Source: Nitrospirota bacterium
GTDB taxonomy: Bacteria; Nitrospinota_A; UBA7883
Assembly (NCBI GenBank): GCA_024275315.1
Contig: JAJRZK010000006.1
Span: 1-64,000, forward strand
DNA: 64,000 nt
Direction of reading: 5' to 3'
The notes beneath the pieces are model-generated. The model ran no database searches. It saw only the letters and a program-made list of their open reading frames with translations, and was not told the DNA's origin. Made by a program: the position numbers and the translations under genes. Shown here piece after piece: positions 18,427 through 24,749 of this stretch (position 1 is the stretch's first letter; each line of letters opens with the position of its first letter).

Positions 18427-18861
18427 ATGCGCGGGTTTACCATTCTCGAACTTGTTATAGTCATTTCTATTACGTCCATTATCGCCCTGTCTGCGTATCC
18501 CCTTTTGCAAAGTGATGGCCAGATGAGCCTGGACACCGCCGCCAAAATGGTGAAAACAGATATTCTTTTCACCCAGCGACTGGCCATGAGCCAGGGCCGA
18601 AGCAGGTCCGTCACGTTTGTCTCCGGCCAAAGCTGGTATCTGTACGGCTCCGGCGCGCCCGGTCCGGAGCCACTACGAAGAGACCTTGCGAGGATGGACG
18701 GGTCCCTGGTCGTCGGGTCGGACGTAACCGTCACGTTCAACTCCCTTGGAGAGCCCTCTCCCATGACAACCGACACATCGATAACAATCCTGGGGCGGGG
18801 CGGATCGATATCGGTCACGATCACGCCGTACACAGGAAAAACCTCCGTAGGGAATTTATGA
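18427..18861 (+). CDS. GspH/FimT-type pseudopilin
   Basis: A 144-residue type IV pilin-like protein. The prepilin peptidase site is at the extreme N-terminus: MRG followed by FTILELVIVISITSIIALSA, with Gly(-1), Phe(+1) and Glu(+5). After the helix comes a GspH-like segment with TQRLAMSQGRSRSVTFV and a beta-rich C-terminus ending in GRGGSISVTI, typical of GspH/FimT minor pseudopilins. It is first of four overlapping pilin-like genes. There is no ribosome-binding site, and the promoter -10 box lies 6 bases before the ATG. Assembly ATPase, platform protein and peptidase genes are not in the window. Confidence 0.88.
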   Translation: MRGFTILELVIVISITSIIALSAYPLLQSDGQMSLDTAAKMVKTDILFTQRLAMSQGRSRSVTFVSGQSWYLYGSGAPGPEPLRRDLARMDGSLVVGSDVTVTFNSLGEPSPMTTDTSITILGRGGSISVTITPYTGKTSVGNL

Positions 18862-19304
18862 TACGTCGAGCCCGTGGTTTTACGCTGATCGAGCTGGTTG
18901 TGACCATTGTTATCCTGGCTGTCGCCTGGGTGTTCACGGCGCCTGTCCTGGTTTCCGTGATGGGCCTGGGAGCGCAGGGTGGGGTGGCCTTGTCACAGAT
19001 GGCTGTCACCGCCCAGGGCCAGGCAGAGCTGTTTATCCGGGAGCTTTCCGCCATCGACAAGGGAGCGTGGAACTCCACGGTCTCCTCGCTCGCTTCGGCG
19101 TCTCCATATCGCCATACGCCCGATCCGCAACTGGACGGCAAATCGTATACCGTTTTCCGTTTTATCGACTGCGTACAGCAGGATTTGGCCACCCCAGACC
19201 CGGGATGCGCGGCAGGATACGCCAAATCAACGGTAACCGTCAGCGATCCGCGAAACGGGGCGAACCTGTCCATCACTTTCATAAAAACAAGGGCGGGCTC
19301 GTAA
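18858..19304 (+). CDS. Pseudopilin (type IV pilin-like minor subunit)
   Basis: A 148-residue pilin-like protein with the leader MIRRARG and then FTLIELVVTIVILAVAWVF, with Gly(-1), Phe(+1) and Glu(+5). Four Cys residues are absent from the helix, but CVQQD and PGC in the C-terminal half could form one disulfide (CVQQDLATPDPGC). The order suggests a GspI/MshB-like minor pilin, but sequence alone does not assign it. Its ATG overlaps the previous stop as ATGA, so translation is probably coupled. Confidence 0.82.
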   Translation: MIRRARGFTLIELVVTIVILAVAWVFTAPVLVSVMGLGAQGGVALSQMAVTAQGQAELFIRELSAIDKGAWNSTVSSLASASPYRHTPDPQLDGKSYTVFRFIDCVQQDLATPDPGCAAGYAKSTVTVSDPRNGANLSITFIKTRAGS

Positions 19305-19307
19305 ACC

Positions 19308-19904
19308 ATGACCACCATGCGCAGGCCGCCGGTCCGTGGCGCCGGAGCGTTTACACTGATCGAGTTGATAACAGTTATCATTGTAATGGGTGTGATCGGG
19401 ACGGGGGCGATAGGTGTGATATCCGGTCTGGCTGGTATTTACGTCGAATCGGTCAGGGATTCCGGGTTGAACGCTGAGACATGGGTGGCGGCGCAACGAA
19501 TAGGTGCGGAGCTTCGAGACGCGGCCCCTTTGGCGGGAGGAAACCCCGAAGCGGTCACTTTGCCTGCGCGGGGCGCCAGCGGGTCCACGCTTTCATTCAC
19601 ACGTCCTTCGGCTGGTCAATGCCCCGTATGTGTGGACAAATCTGTGTCGGTGACGTTTTATTTCACACCCGCCGATGGCAAGCTGTGGCGAAGCACCGCG
19701 GCCGCGCCGAACAAACCGCTGGCGGACAAGGTGACAGCTTTTACGGTCACCGCCAGCGACGATCCGGTTTCGCTCCGGTTTTATACCATTACCTTGACAA
19801 GAACCGTAGACACCACCGGCGACAAATCCGCCAGCGCTACCATGAGCGTGGTTGTATATCCCGGCGCCACCCTTAATCCTGCCAGGGTGCAGGTTATAAT
19901 GTGA
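19308..19904 (+). CDS. Pseudopilin with Ala at the prepilin cleavage site (GspJ-like)
   Basis: A 198-residue pilin-like protein. The leader MTTMRRPPVRGAGA is followed by FTLIELITVIIVMGVIGTGA; Glu(+5) is present, but the residue at -1 is Ala where prepilin peptidase normally finds Gly. Ala(-1) is tolerated in some systems but slows processing. The rest is beta-rich, with PVCVDKSVSVTFYFTPADGKLWR resembling the GspJ/PilW class. It starts 3 bases after the previous gene; ATG 19317 is an alternative start. The next gene overlaps or closely follows. Confidence 0.8.
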   Translation: MTTMRRPPVRGAGAFTLIELITVIIVMGVIGTGAIGVISGLAGIYVESVRDSGLNAETWVAAQRIGAELRDAAPLAGGNPEAVTLPARGASGSTLSFTRPSAGQCPVCVDKSVSVTFYFTPADGKLWRSTAAAPNKPLADKVTAFTVTASDDPVSLRFYTITLTRTVDTTGDKSASATMSVVVYPGATLNPARVQVIM

Positions 19905-19912
19905 GGCGACAA

Positions 19913-21331
19913 ATGTCACACGGCCGTCGTGGCGCCCTGGCAAGGGAGATGGGAGCGACTGTGATCATGGCGCTTGCGCTGGTTGCGGCCGGAGCCGCGC
20001 TGGGGTTGGCGGCGCTTGGTCTGGTGGGAGCGAGCCAGGTGGCGTCGGTCAGGGTGGGGGAAGGATATAGCGTCTATTACGCCGCCGTGTCCGGCCTCGA
20101 ATGGGTGGCCCAGACAGCCGACGGTTTCACCACTTCGGACAAGAGCAGATGGTTGTCTGTCGACAATTCAACGGTCGTCATCGGTGATACCGGATTTAAA
20201 ATATCGATAACCTACTCCGATCCTGACAACAGCCCCTTTACGGCCGATACGGCAATCGTGGTTTCGACCGGTTTTGCCGGTGATCCGGCCTTTTCTTCCT
20301 CCATACGGGTGTTGACGACCATGATCAATGTCCCTGCCCCGGGGCGGACCGCCGTTTTTTCCGACCATTACGACCAGTTGGACGCTTCTTTTTTCGATGG
20401 CTCATACCAGTTCGGCCAGGCGGCGGGGTATCACGGCGACATGACACCCTACCGCAGTGCGAACCAGGGCGCGGGAGGGGATAACGACGGACTTTTCACA
20501 TTGTCCCATGAACAGGGCGGCTCCGCCAGCCTCCTGAAAATGGGCGGCTCTGGCGAGGTGCGTTATTTTATCGCTCCGGAATCGTGCCTTAAATGGCGCA
20601 CTTCGCCTTTTGGCGATCCATGTTCATATCCGGAGTGCGCCAACTCCGCCGATTGCCAGGCTCGCCAGGGGATGGATCTGGCTCAGGATATGGACGGATA
20701 CCATAACTATTTCATAAAAGTCCGGGCAAAGCTCGTGTCGGGCGCCGGATTTGGGGTCTATTTCCGGGCGACGTACCCAAATCAAAACGACCCTAGCACG
20801 ATAGATTTCGGAGGGCTTACCGGCTATGTTTTCCAGTACGATTCCGGCATGGGATACATAGCCCCCTGCGACCTTTCCACGGCGATACTGGGCAGTGACG
20901 GATCCGGCGTGATGTTTACGAGAAAAATTAGCGGCGGAACGGAGATTTGCCCGGCCGAGTGCGGGATTTTCAGCGCCGTCAACCCGCCGCCACCCTCCGA
21001 TTCATATCCCTTCTTTTGTCCGGAAAACAGGACCGGTCGACCCTACCTTGACGGCTGGAGATGGACCAACGCCGACTGGGCTGGTAACTGGAGGACCATA
21101 TACATATATGTCTACAGGAATGTGGCCGATATTTATGTGGACAGGGAACAGGCTGGCGGTCCCGGTATCGAAAGCGTGGGCAGTGTGCGTCTTAACGGCG
21201 TCGGCTCCGAGCTGAAAACCGGGGGTGTGGGGTTGAGGGTGTGGGACAATTCGCAAGCTTTCATCGACTATATCCGGGTCTACCCCAATGACGACAACAA
21301 AACCCCCGCCACGTTCACAGGAGACCCGTGA
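19913..21331 (+). CDS. PilX/GspK-like pilin protein with a lectin-like C-terminal domain
   Basis: About 472 residues. The N-terminus (MSHGRRGALAREMGATVIMALALVAAG) is a pilin-type helix lacking the Phe-Thr-Leu-Ile-Glu box, as in PilX/GspK relatives, followed by the conserved GYSVYYAAVSGLEW segment at about 55. From about 145 a large beta-sandwich begins, similar to LamG/DUF1080 carbohydrate-binding folds: FFDGSYQFG, FIKVRAKLVSGAGFGVYFRA, IYIYVYRNVADIYVD and GGVGLRVWDNSQAFIDYIRVYP. Several Cys residues (CLKWR, CSYPECANSADC, CPAEC) suggest disulfides. ATG 19913 has GAGG 6 bases upstream; GTG 19901 would overlap the previous stop as GTGA and is the alternative. It could be a tip adhesin of the pilus encoded here. 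Confidence 0.72.
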   Translation: MSHGRRGALAREMGATVIMALALVAAGAALGLAALGLVGASQVASVRVGEGYSVYYAAVSGLEWVAQTADGFTTSDKSRWLSVDNSTVVIGDTGFKISITYSDPDNSPFTADTAIVVSTGFAGDPAFSSSIRVLTTMINVPAPGRTAVFSDHYDQLDASFFDGSYQFGQAAGYHGDMTPYRSANQGAGGDNDGLFTLSHEQGGSASLLKMGGSGEVRYFIAPESCLKWRTSPFGDPCSYPECANSADCQARQGMDLAQDMDGYHNYFIKVRAKLVSGAGFGVYFRATYPNQNDPSTIDFGGLTGYVFQYDSGMGYIAPCDLSTAILGSDGSGVMFTRKISGGTEICPAECGIFSAVNPPPPSDSYPFFCPENRTGRPYLDGWRWTNADWAGNWRTIYIYVYRNVADIYVDREQAGGPGIESVGSVRLNGVGSELKTGGVGLRVWDNSQAFIDYIRVYPNDDNKTPATFTGDP

Positions 21332-21429
21332 CACTCGCCGACGGAGGGTGTGCGCGTTGACACATTCCATGATGGGGGCGATATTATGAGTGTATAGAAT
21401 AGTGAAAAATAACAAAGGGAAAAGTGAGC

Positions 21430-21663
21430 ATGTCCACACAAAAAGATGATAGATGGCGGGAGATGCTTGTCCGGCCCTGGGACATGTCGCAAGAGCGCGG
21501 CGAAATGGCCGGGAAAAGTTCGCTGGTAAAAATAAGCAGGCGGCCGATGATTTTTTGTAAAAGGGCGCACATGGCCGGTTACGACATGACCAATATCATC
21601 AGAAAATCGAGACGGTCCCTTCCCCGTTTTTTGCCCAGACACGGCAAGCTCAGAGTCCGGTAA
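21430..21663 (+). CDS. Doubtful small hypothetical protein
   Basis: A 77-residue basic frame (MSTQKDDRWREMLVRPWD at the start, ending in KLRVR) in the 460-base gap between the pilin and exbB genes. An AAGGGAAAAG stretch precedes it, but there is no membrane helix, signal or recognised motif. Many Arg and Met residues are compatible with chance. Included because nothing else explains this gap. Confidence 0.2.
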   Translation: MSTQKDDRWREMLVRPWDMSQERGEMAGKSSLVKISRRPMIFCKRAHMAGYDMTNIIRKSRRSLPRFLPRHGKLRVR

Positions 21664-21703
21664 TCTGCGGATATACTGTCCGGCCGCAACAAAATGGTGG
21701 CTG

Positions 21704-21730
21704 GCCGATCGGGCCTGCTCCCTGATCGGC
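21704..21730. repeat. Hairpin upstream of exbB
   Basis: GCCGATCGGG (21704-21713) and CCC-T-GATCGGC (21720-21730) form a ten-pair stem with one bulged T. There is no T-run on either side. It sits about 20 bases before the putative exbB promoter (TTGTCA 21751-21756, TGATAT 21774-21779, spacer 17) and could be an operator or an RNA end structure. Confidence 0.35.
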
Positions 21731-21790
21731 GCTGGGCGGACGCTTAAAACTTGTCACGTATGGCGTCTGGTTATGATATAAACAATCGCC

Positions 21791-22561
21791 ATGAGACGAG
21801 AAACATGGCTCCGTTCGGGAGTTTATTTCATTACCGCTGTTTTTGTTTTTGTGTCATTGTCCCCGTCCATGGCGTGGGCTTCCGGAGGATGGTTTTCCGA
21901 TTTGTGGATCGTCTCCGTTTTCTCGAAAGGGGGGATAGTCATGTGGCCCATACTGGGATGTTCCATTCTGTCTGTCGCCATCAGCCTGGAGCGGGGGATC
22001 AGTCTGCGTCATGACAACATCATTAACCATGATTTTCTCGAAGATGTCGGCAAACTGTCGTCCAAGGGCGAGTTCGACCTGGCGCTGAGGGCGTGCGCCA
22101 CCCACGATGTGCCGATGGCCAGGATCGTGGAGGCGGGGCTTAAACGGAGCAGGTTCGGCGTCCTGGAGATAGAGAGGGCGATAGAGGCGGCCGGGTCCCA
22201 TGAGGCCATGCTGCTCCAGGCGAACCTCAGGGGGTTGGGTGTGCTGGCCAACCTGACACCGATGCTGGGGTTGTTGGGGACGGTGATGGGGATGATAAAA
22301 GCTTTTAACGTCATCTCGGAATCGGGCACGGGCAACCCCGGCCTGGTGGCTTCCGGCATCGCCGAGGCGCTGATAACCACCGCGGCGGGGCTCATCGTAG
22401 GCATACCCACGCTGGCTATGTACCACTTTTTCAGGAGCCGGGTGGACAGGTTTACATACGAGATGGAGGAGGCCAGCCTGCAGTTTGTCGAGGATGTGCA
22501 ATACGCTGTGGGCGATTCTAAGGGACGAGGTCCCGGGCCAGGCGCAACCGATGAAGTTTAA
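21791..22561 (+). CDS. MotA/TolQ/ExbB-family proton channel protein
   Basis: A 256-residue inner-membrane protein that with an ExbD/TolR partner converts proton motive force into movement of a periplasmic partner. An N-terminal hydrophobic segment resembling a signal (VYFITAVFVFVSLSPSMAWA) precedes helix 1 (VMWPILGCSILSVAISLERG). The long cytoplasmic loop contains the ERAIEAAGSHEAM heptads. Helices 2 and 3 carry the family signature NLTPMLGLLGTVMGMIKAF and IAEALITTAAGLIVGIPTLA. The next gene, an ExbD, overlaps it by 11 bases. No TonB gene is visible, so a TolQ-like, TonB-linked or dedicated role for the third gene is undecided. Confidence 0.9.
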   Translation: MRRETWLRSGVYFITAVFVFVSLSPSMAWASGGWFSDLWIVSVFSKGGIVMWPILGCSILSVAISLERGISLRHDNIINHDFLEDVGKLSSKGEFDLALRACATHDVPMARIVEAGLKRSRFGVLEIERAIEAAGSHEAMLLQANLRGLGVLANLTPMLGLLGTVMGMIKAFNVISESGTGNPGLVASGIAEALITTAAGLIVGIPTLAMYHFFRSRVDRFTYEMEEASLQFVEDVQYAVGDSKGRGPGPGATDEV

Positions 22562-22949
22562 ACGACAGGACGAAGAAGATTTTTCCCTCCAGCTTACCGC
22601 GCTTATCGACGTGGTGTTTCTGCTGTTGATTTTTTTCATGGTGTCCACCGCGTTTATCGATTTTACCAGGAGGATGGATATAGAGGTGCCGGAAGTCAAA
22701 GCCGGATCTGGTGTCCAGAGAGAGCGGGTTTATGAAATCGAGATGGCTCTCGACAGTAAAGTGTATTTAAACGGGGTTGAGGTCGATCTTGATTCGCTGG
22801 CTGACAGGTTGAGGGAAAAAAACCCGGAGATAGTGAAAAGATCAGCGATAATCCGGGCCGACAGGAAGCTCGACTATGGCTCCGTGGCCCAGGTGATCGG
22901 CTTATGCAAAAACGCGGATATTCTGGATATCGCCGTAGCCGTGCAATAA
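22551..22949 (+). CDS. ExbD/TolR-family biopolymer transport protein
   Basis: A 132-residue protein with one membrane helix (about 15-38, LTALIDVVFLLLIFFMVST) containing the essential Asp in ALIDVVFLLL, followed by a periplasmic domain (FTRRMDIEVPEV, IRADRKLDYGSVAQVIGLCKNADI). This is the standard ExbD form. The start at ATG 22551 overlaps the 3' end of the ExbB gene; a longer frame from 22485 is antisense-free but adds no recognisable sequence. It forms the proton-driven stator with the preceding protein. The unknown exported protein overlaps its last 46 bases. Confidence 0.9.
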   Translation: MKFKRQDEEDFSLQLTALIDVVFLLLIFFMVSTAFIDFTRRMDIEVPEVKAGSGVQRERVYEIEMALDSKVYLNGVEVDLDSLADRLREKNPEIVKRSAIIRADRKLDYGSVAQVIGLCKNADILDIAVAVQ

Positions 22950-23698
22950 CGGCCTGGGCGGCCGTGGCGATGGTTTGCCTGTTTTCGCACTCCGGTTTTG
23001 CAGGCAAGCCCCCCGGGGCCGCTACGGGCTCCAGTGACGAAACGGATACCCCCGTTGATTTCGACCCGAAATCCATTGGGGCGGATGAGAAAATCATTGC
23101 CGGGACGCCAGGCAAAACCCCGTTGATGATCCGTGACGTGGAGATAGAGGCGCCTTTGGAGCTGGTGAGCTATTTCGTGTCCAGGTTTCACCTGGCCTAC
23201 CGCATCATGGATGAAAACTCCATCGCCCCTTTCGCGCTGAACAGGGAGGACGATGGCTCCGGATGGGAAATGACAGGGGCGGGAAAGGAATATACGTTCA
23301 GCCAGGTTGGCGGTTCCGGCGGGCCTTCGGCCCTGAAATTCTCTTTTTATTATAAACCGCCCGTTGGAATCGGGGTGAAAATGACCGGCTCGGGGGTGGT
23401 CGTGTTTCGCTTGAGAAAAGGGGAGCCGCAACCCATGACGCTGGTTGATTACGACATATATTTTGTCACGGGGTCGACGCCTGTCGACAGGCTGACCAAA
23501 AAGGCGCCTTTTATCCAGACATCAATTATCGGCGATGACATCAACTCCGTGCTCCGATCATTTATCGAGCTGTGCGAGGGTGTGTATGAAGACCCGGAGA
23601 CCGTGGCCGATGAGATGGAGATGTCGGATGAAATTTTCACCGAGGCGGAAGTGCGTGACTTAAGGGACAGTTTCATATCCGGGAATCACTCTCGCTAA
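22904..23698 (+). CDS. Exported protein of unknown function linked to ExbBD
   Basis: A 264-residue protein with a good signal peptide: basic MQKRGYSGYRRSR, then ITAWAAVAMVCLFSHSGFAG. The mature part starts with a disordered stretch rich in Gly, Ala, Thr and Asp, followed by a beta-rich central domain (LELVSYFVSRFHLAYRIMD, GGPSALKFSFYYKPPVGIGVK, LVDYDIYFVTGSTPVD). The acidic tail includes EVRDLRDSFISG. I do not recognise the family. It overlaps exbD by 46 bases in another frame, so the three genes almost certainly form one unit, and it may be the periplasmic client of the proton-driven stator. ATG 22970 is a shorter alternative start that would lose the basic N-region. Confidence 0.6.
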   Translation: MQKRGYSGYRRSRAITAWAAVAMVCLFSHSGFAGKPPGAATGSSDETDTPVDFDPKSIGADEKIIAGTPGKTPLMIRDVEIEAPLELVSYFVSRFHLAYRIMDENSIAPFALNREDDGSGWEMTGAGKEYTFSQVGGSGGPSALKFSFYYKPPVGIGVKMTGSGVVVFRLRKGEPQPMTLVDYDIYFVTGSTPVDRLTKKAPFIQTSIIGDDINSVLRSFIELCEGVYEDPETVADEMEMSDEIFTEAEVRDLRDSFISGNHSR

Positions 23699-23957
23699 CA
23701 TTGGACCGGTTGCGTATGGCCGGACAATAATGTCTTATAATTCAGACATAGCTGTCCACCATGGGGCCGGAACCTTTTGAAATATCAGACCGTTCAAATT
23801 CGCCCGATTTATGCACTATAAACAGTCAAAGATACGACCCGGAAAATGAGCAGAGTCTATGTTTGTTGTTTGGCGATGCTTTACAGGGTGTTTATTTATA
23901 AAAAGACTTGGTTCCGTATCGCACGAGCGATATGGGCGACAGATGGAGACGTGAAAA

Positions 23958-24101
23958 ATGGAAATGTTATTTGCAATCGGATTTGTGGTATGGCTTACAG
24001 CGCTGATCATGGCGACTCCTGCAGGACCCAGGAGCGATTTTATGTCTACGCAGGCTGATGTGAAGTTCCTTGATACCTCCAGCGTCAGGAAAGCCGCGTA
24101 G
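23958..24101 (+). CDS. 47-residue single-helix membrane peptide
   Basis: MEMLFAIGFVVWLTALIMA is a membrane helix, followed by a soluble tail (TPAGPRSDFMSTQADVKFLD and TSSVRKAA). GGAG at 23945-23948 lies 9 bases before the ATG and a terminator-like hairpin begins 6 bases after the stop, so this is a well-delimited gene despite its size. The region from 23699 to here holds no other gene. Function unknown; small membrane peptides often modulate a larger membrane complex. A weak -10 (TATAAT 23736-23741) lies about 220 bases upstream. Confidence 0.55.
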   Translation: MEMLFAIGFVVWLTALIMATPAGPRSDFMSTQADVKFLDTSSVRKAA

Positions 24102-24106
24102 CGTAC

Positions 24107-24136
24107 GGGCAGGCGTCAGCCTGCCGACGGCTTTTT
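24107..24136 (+). terminator. Intrinsic terminator after the 47-residue peptide gene
   Basis: GGCAGGC (24108-24114), loop GTCA, GCCTGCC (24119-24125), then GACGGCTTTTTG. The seven-pair GC-rich stem is followed by a five-T run after a short gap. Confidence 0.6.
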
Positions 24137-24143
24137 GCCTGCC

Positions 24144-24185
24144 GGGCGTAAAGGAGACGCGCCGCGCCTCCCTTACGCCCGTTTT
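24144..24185 (+). terminator. Second stem-loop with T-run
   Basis: GGGCGTAAAGGAG (24144-24156) pairs with CTCCCTTACGCCC (24168-24180) with one mismatch, an 11-base GC-rich loop, then GTTTT. This is a strong back-up terminator immediately downstream of the first hairpin, in the convergent gap before the DUF302 gene. Confidence 0.6.
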
Positions 24186-24241
24186 ACCATGATGGCCATG
24201 AGACTTTTGTGGTGGGGCGGCGGATATCGGTAAAGGGCCGG

Positions 24242-24634
24242 TTACAAGGCGTCCAGAGCCCGTGTAAGTTTGCTTTTGACCTCAACCGCCAGTTCGCCGA
24301 TTTGTGGGTTGTCCACGAACGAAGTGATAATATCGGGGTCCATTATCTCCACATGAACAGCGCCTTGCTTATCGGCTCTTACAACCACGTTGCAGGGCAA
24401 CAGCGCCCCGATGGAAGGGTCGGCCTCCAGAGCTCTGTGAGCGAAAGGAGGGTTGCAGGCGCCCAGAATCCTGTACGGAGGCATGTCCAGGTCCATTTTT
24501 TTCTTCAACGTGGCCGCCACGTCTATTTCCGACAATATTCCGAAGCCTTCCACTTTGAGAGTCTCTGTAATTTTTCCCACCGCCTCGTCAAAACCAAGAT
24601 CGACCACCTTTCCAAAACTGTATTTACCGCTCAT
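24242..24634 (-). CDS. DUF302-family protein
   Basis: A 130-residue soluble protein of the DUF302 family, a small alpha/beta domain often found near sulfur, copper or redox genes. Family segments are GFDEAVGKITETLKVEGFGILSEIDV, YRILGACNPPFAHRALEADPSIGALLPCNVVV and the C-terminal amphipathic helix. The Cys pair ALLPCN and GACNPP matches conserved positions. GGAGG lies 7 bases before ATG 24634; the in-frame TTG 24640 is too near it. It follows the ribonucleotide reductase gene on the same strand after 115 bases. The exact biochemical role is unknown. Confidence 0.85.
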   Translation of the reverse strand: MSGKYSFGKVVDLGFDEAVGKITETLKVEGFGILSEIDVAATLKKKMDLDMPPYRILGACNPPFAHRALEADPSIGALLPCNVVVRADKQGAVHVEIMDPDIITSFVDNPQIGELAVEVKSKLTRALDAL

Positions 24635-24749
24635 TATCAAGCCTCCATGTAAGTGTTATAACAAGGTTGTCCCGAAACCCGAGCCGCGTCGCTTCGGGAC
24701 AAGGACGTTTTGTGCCAGGATTCCCGTATGACCGGCCAACAATAACCCG

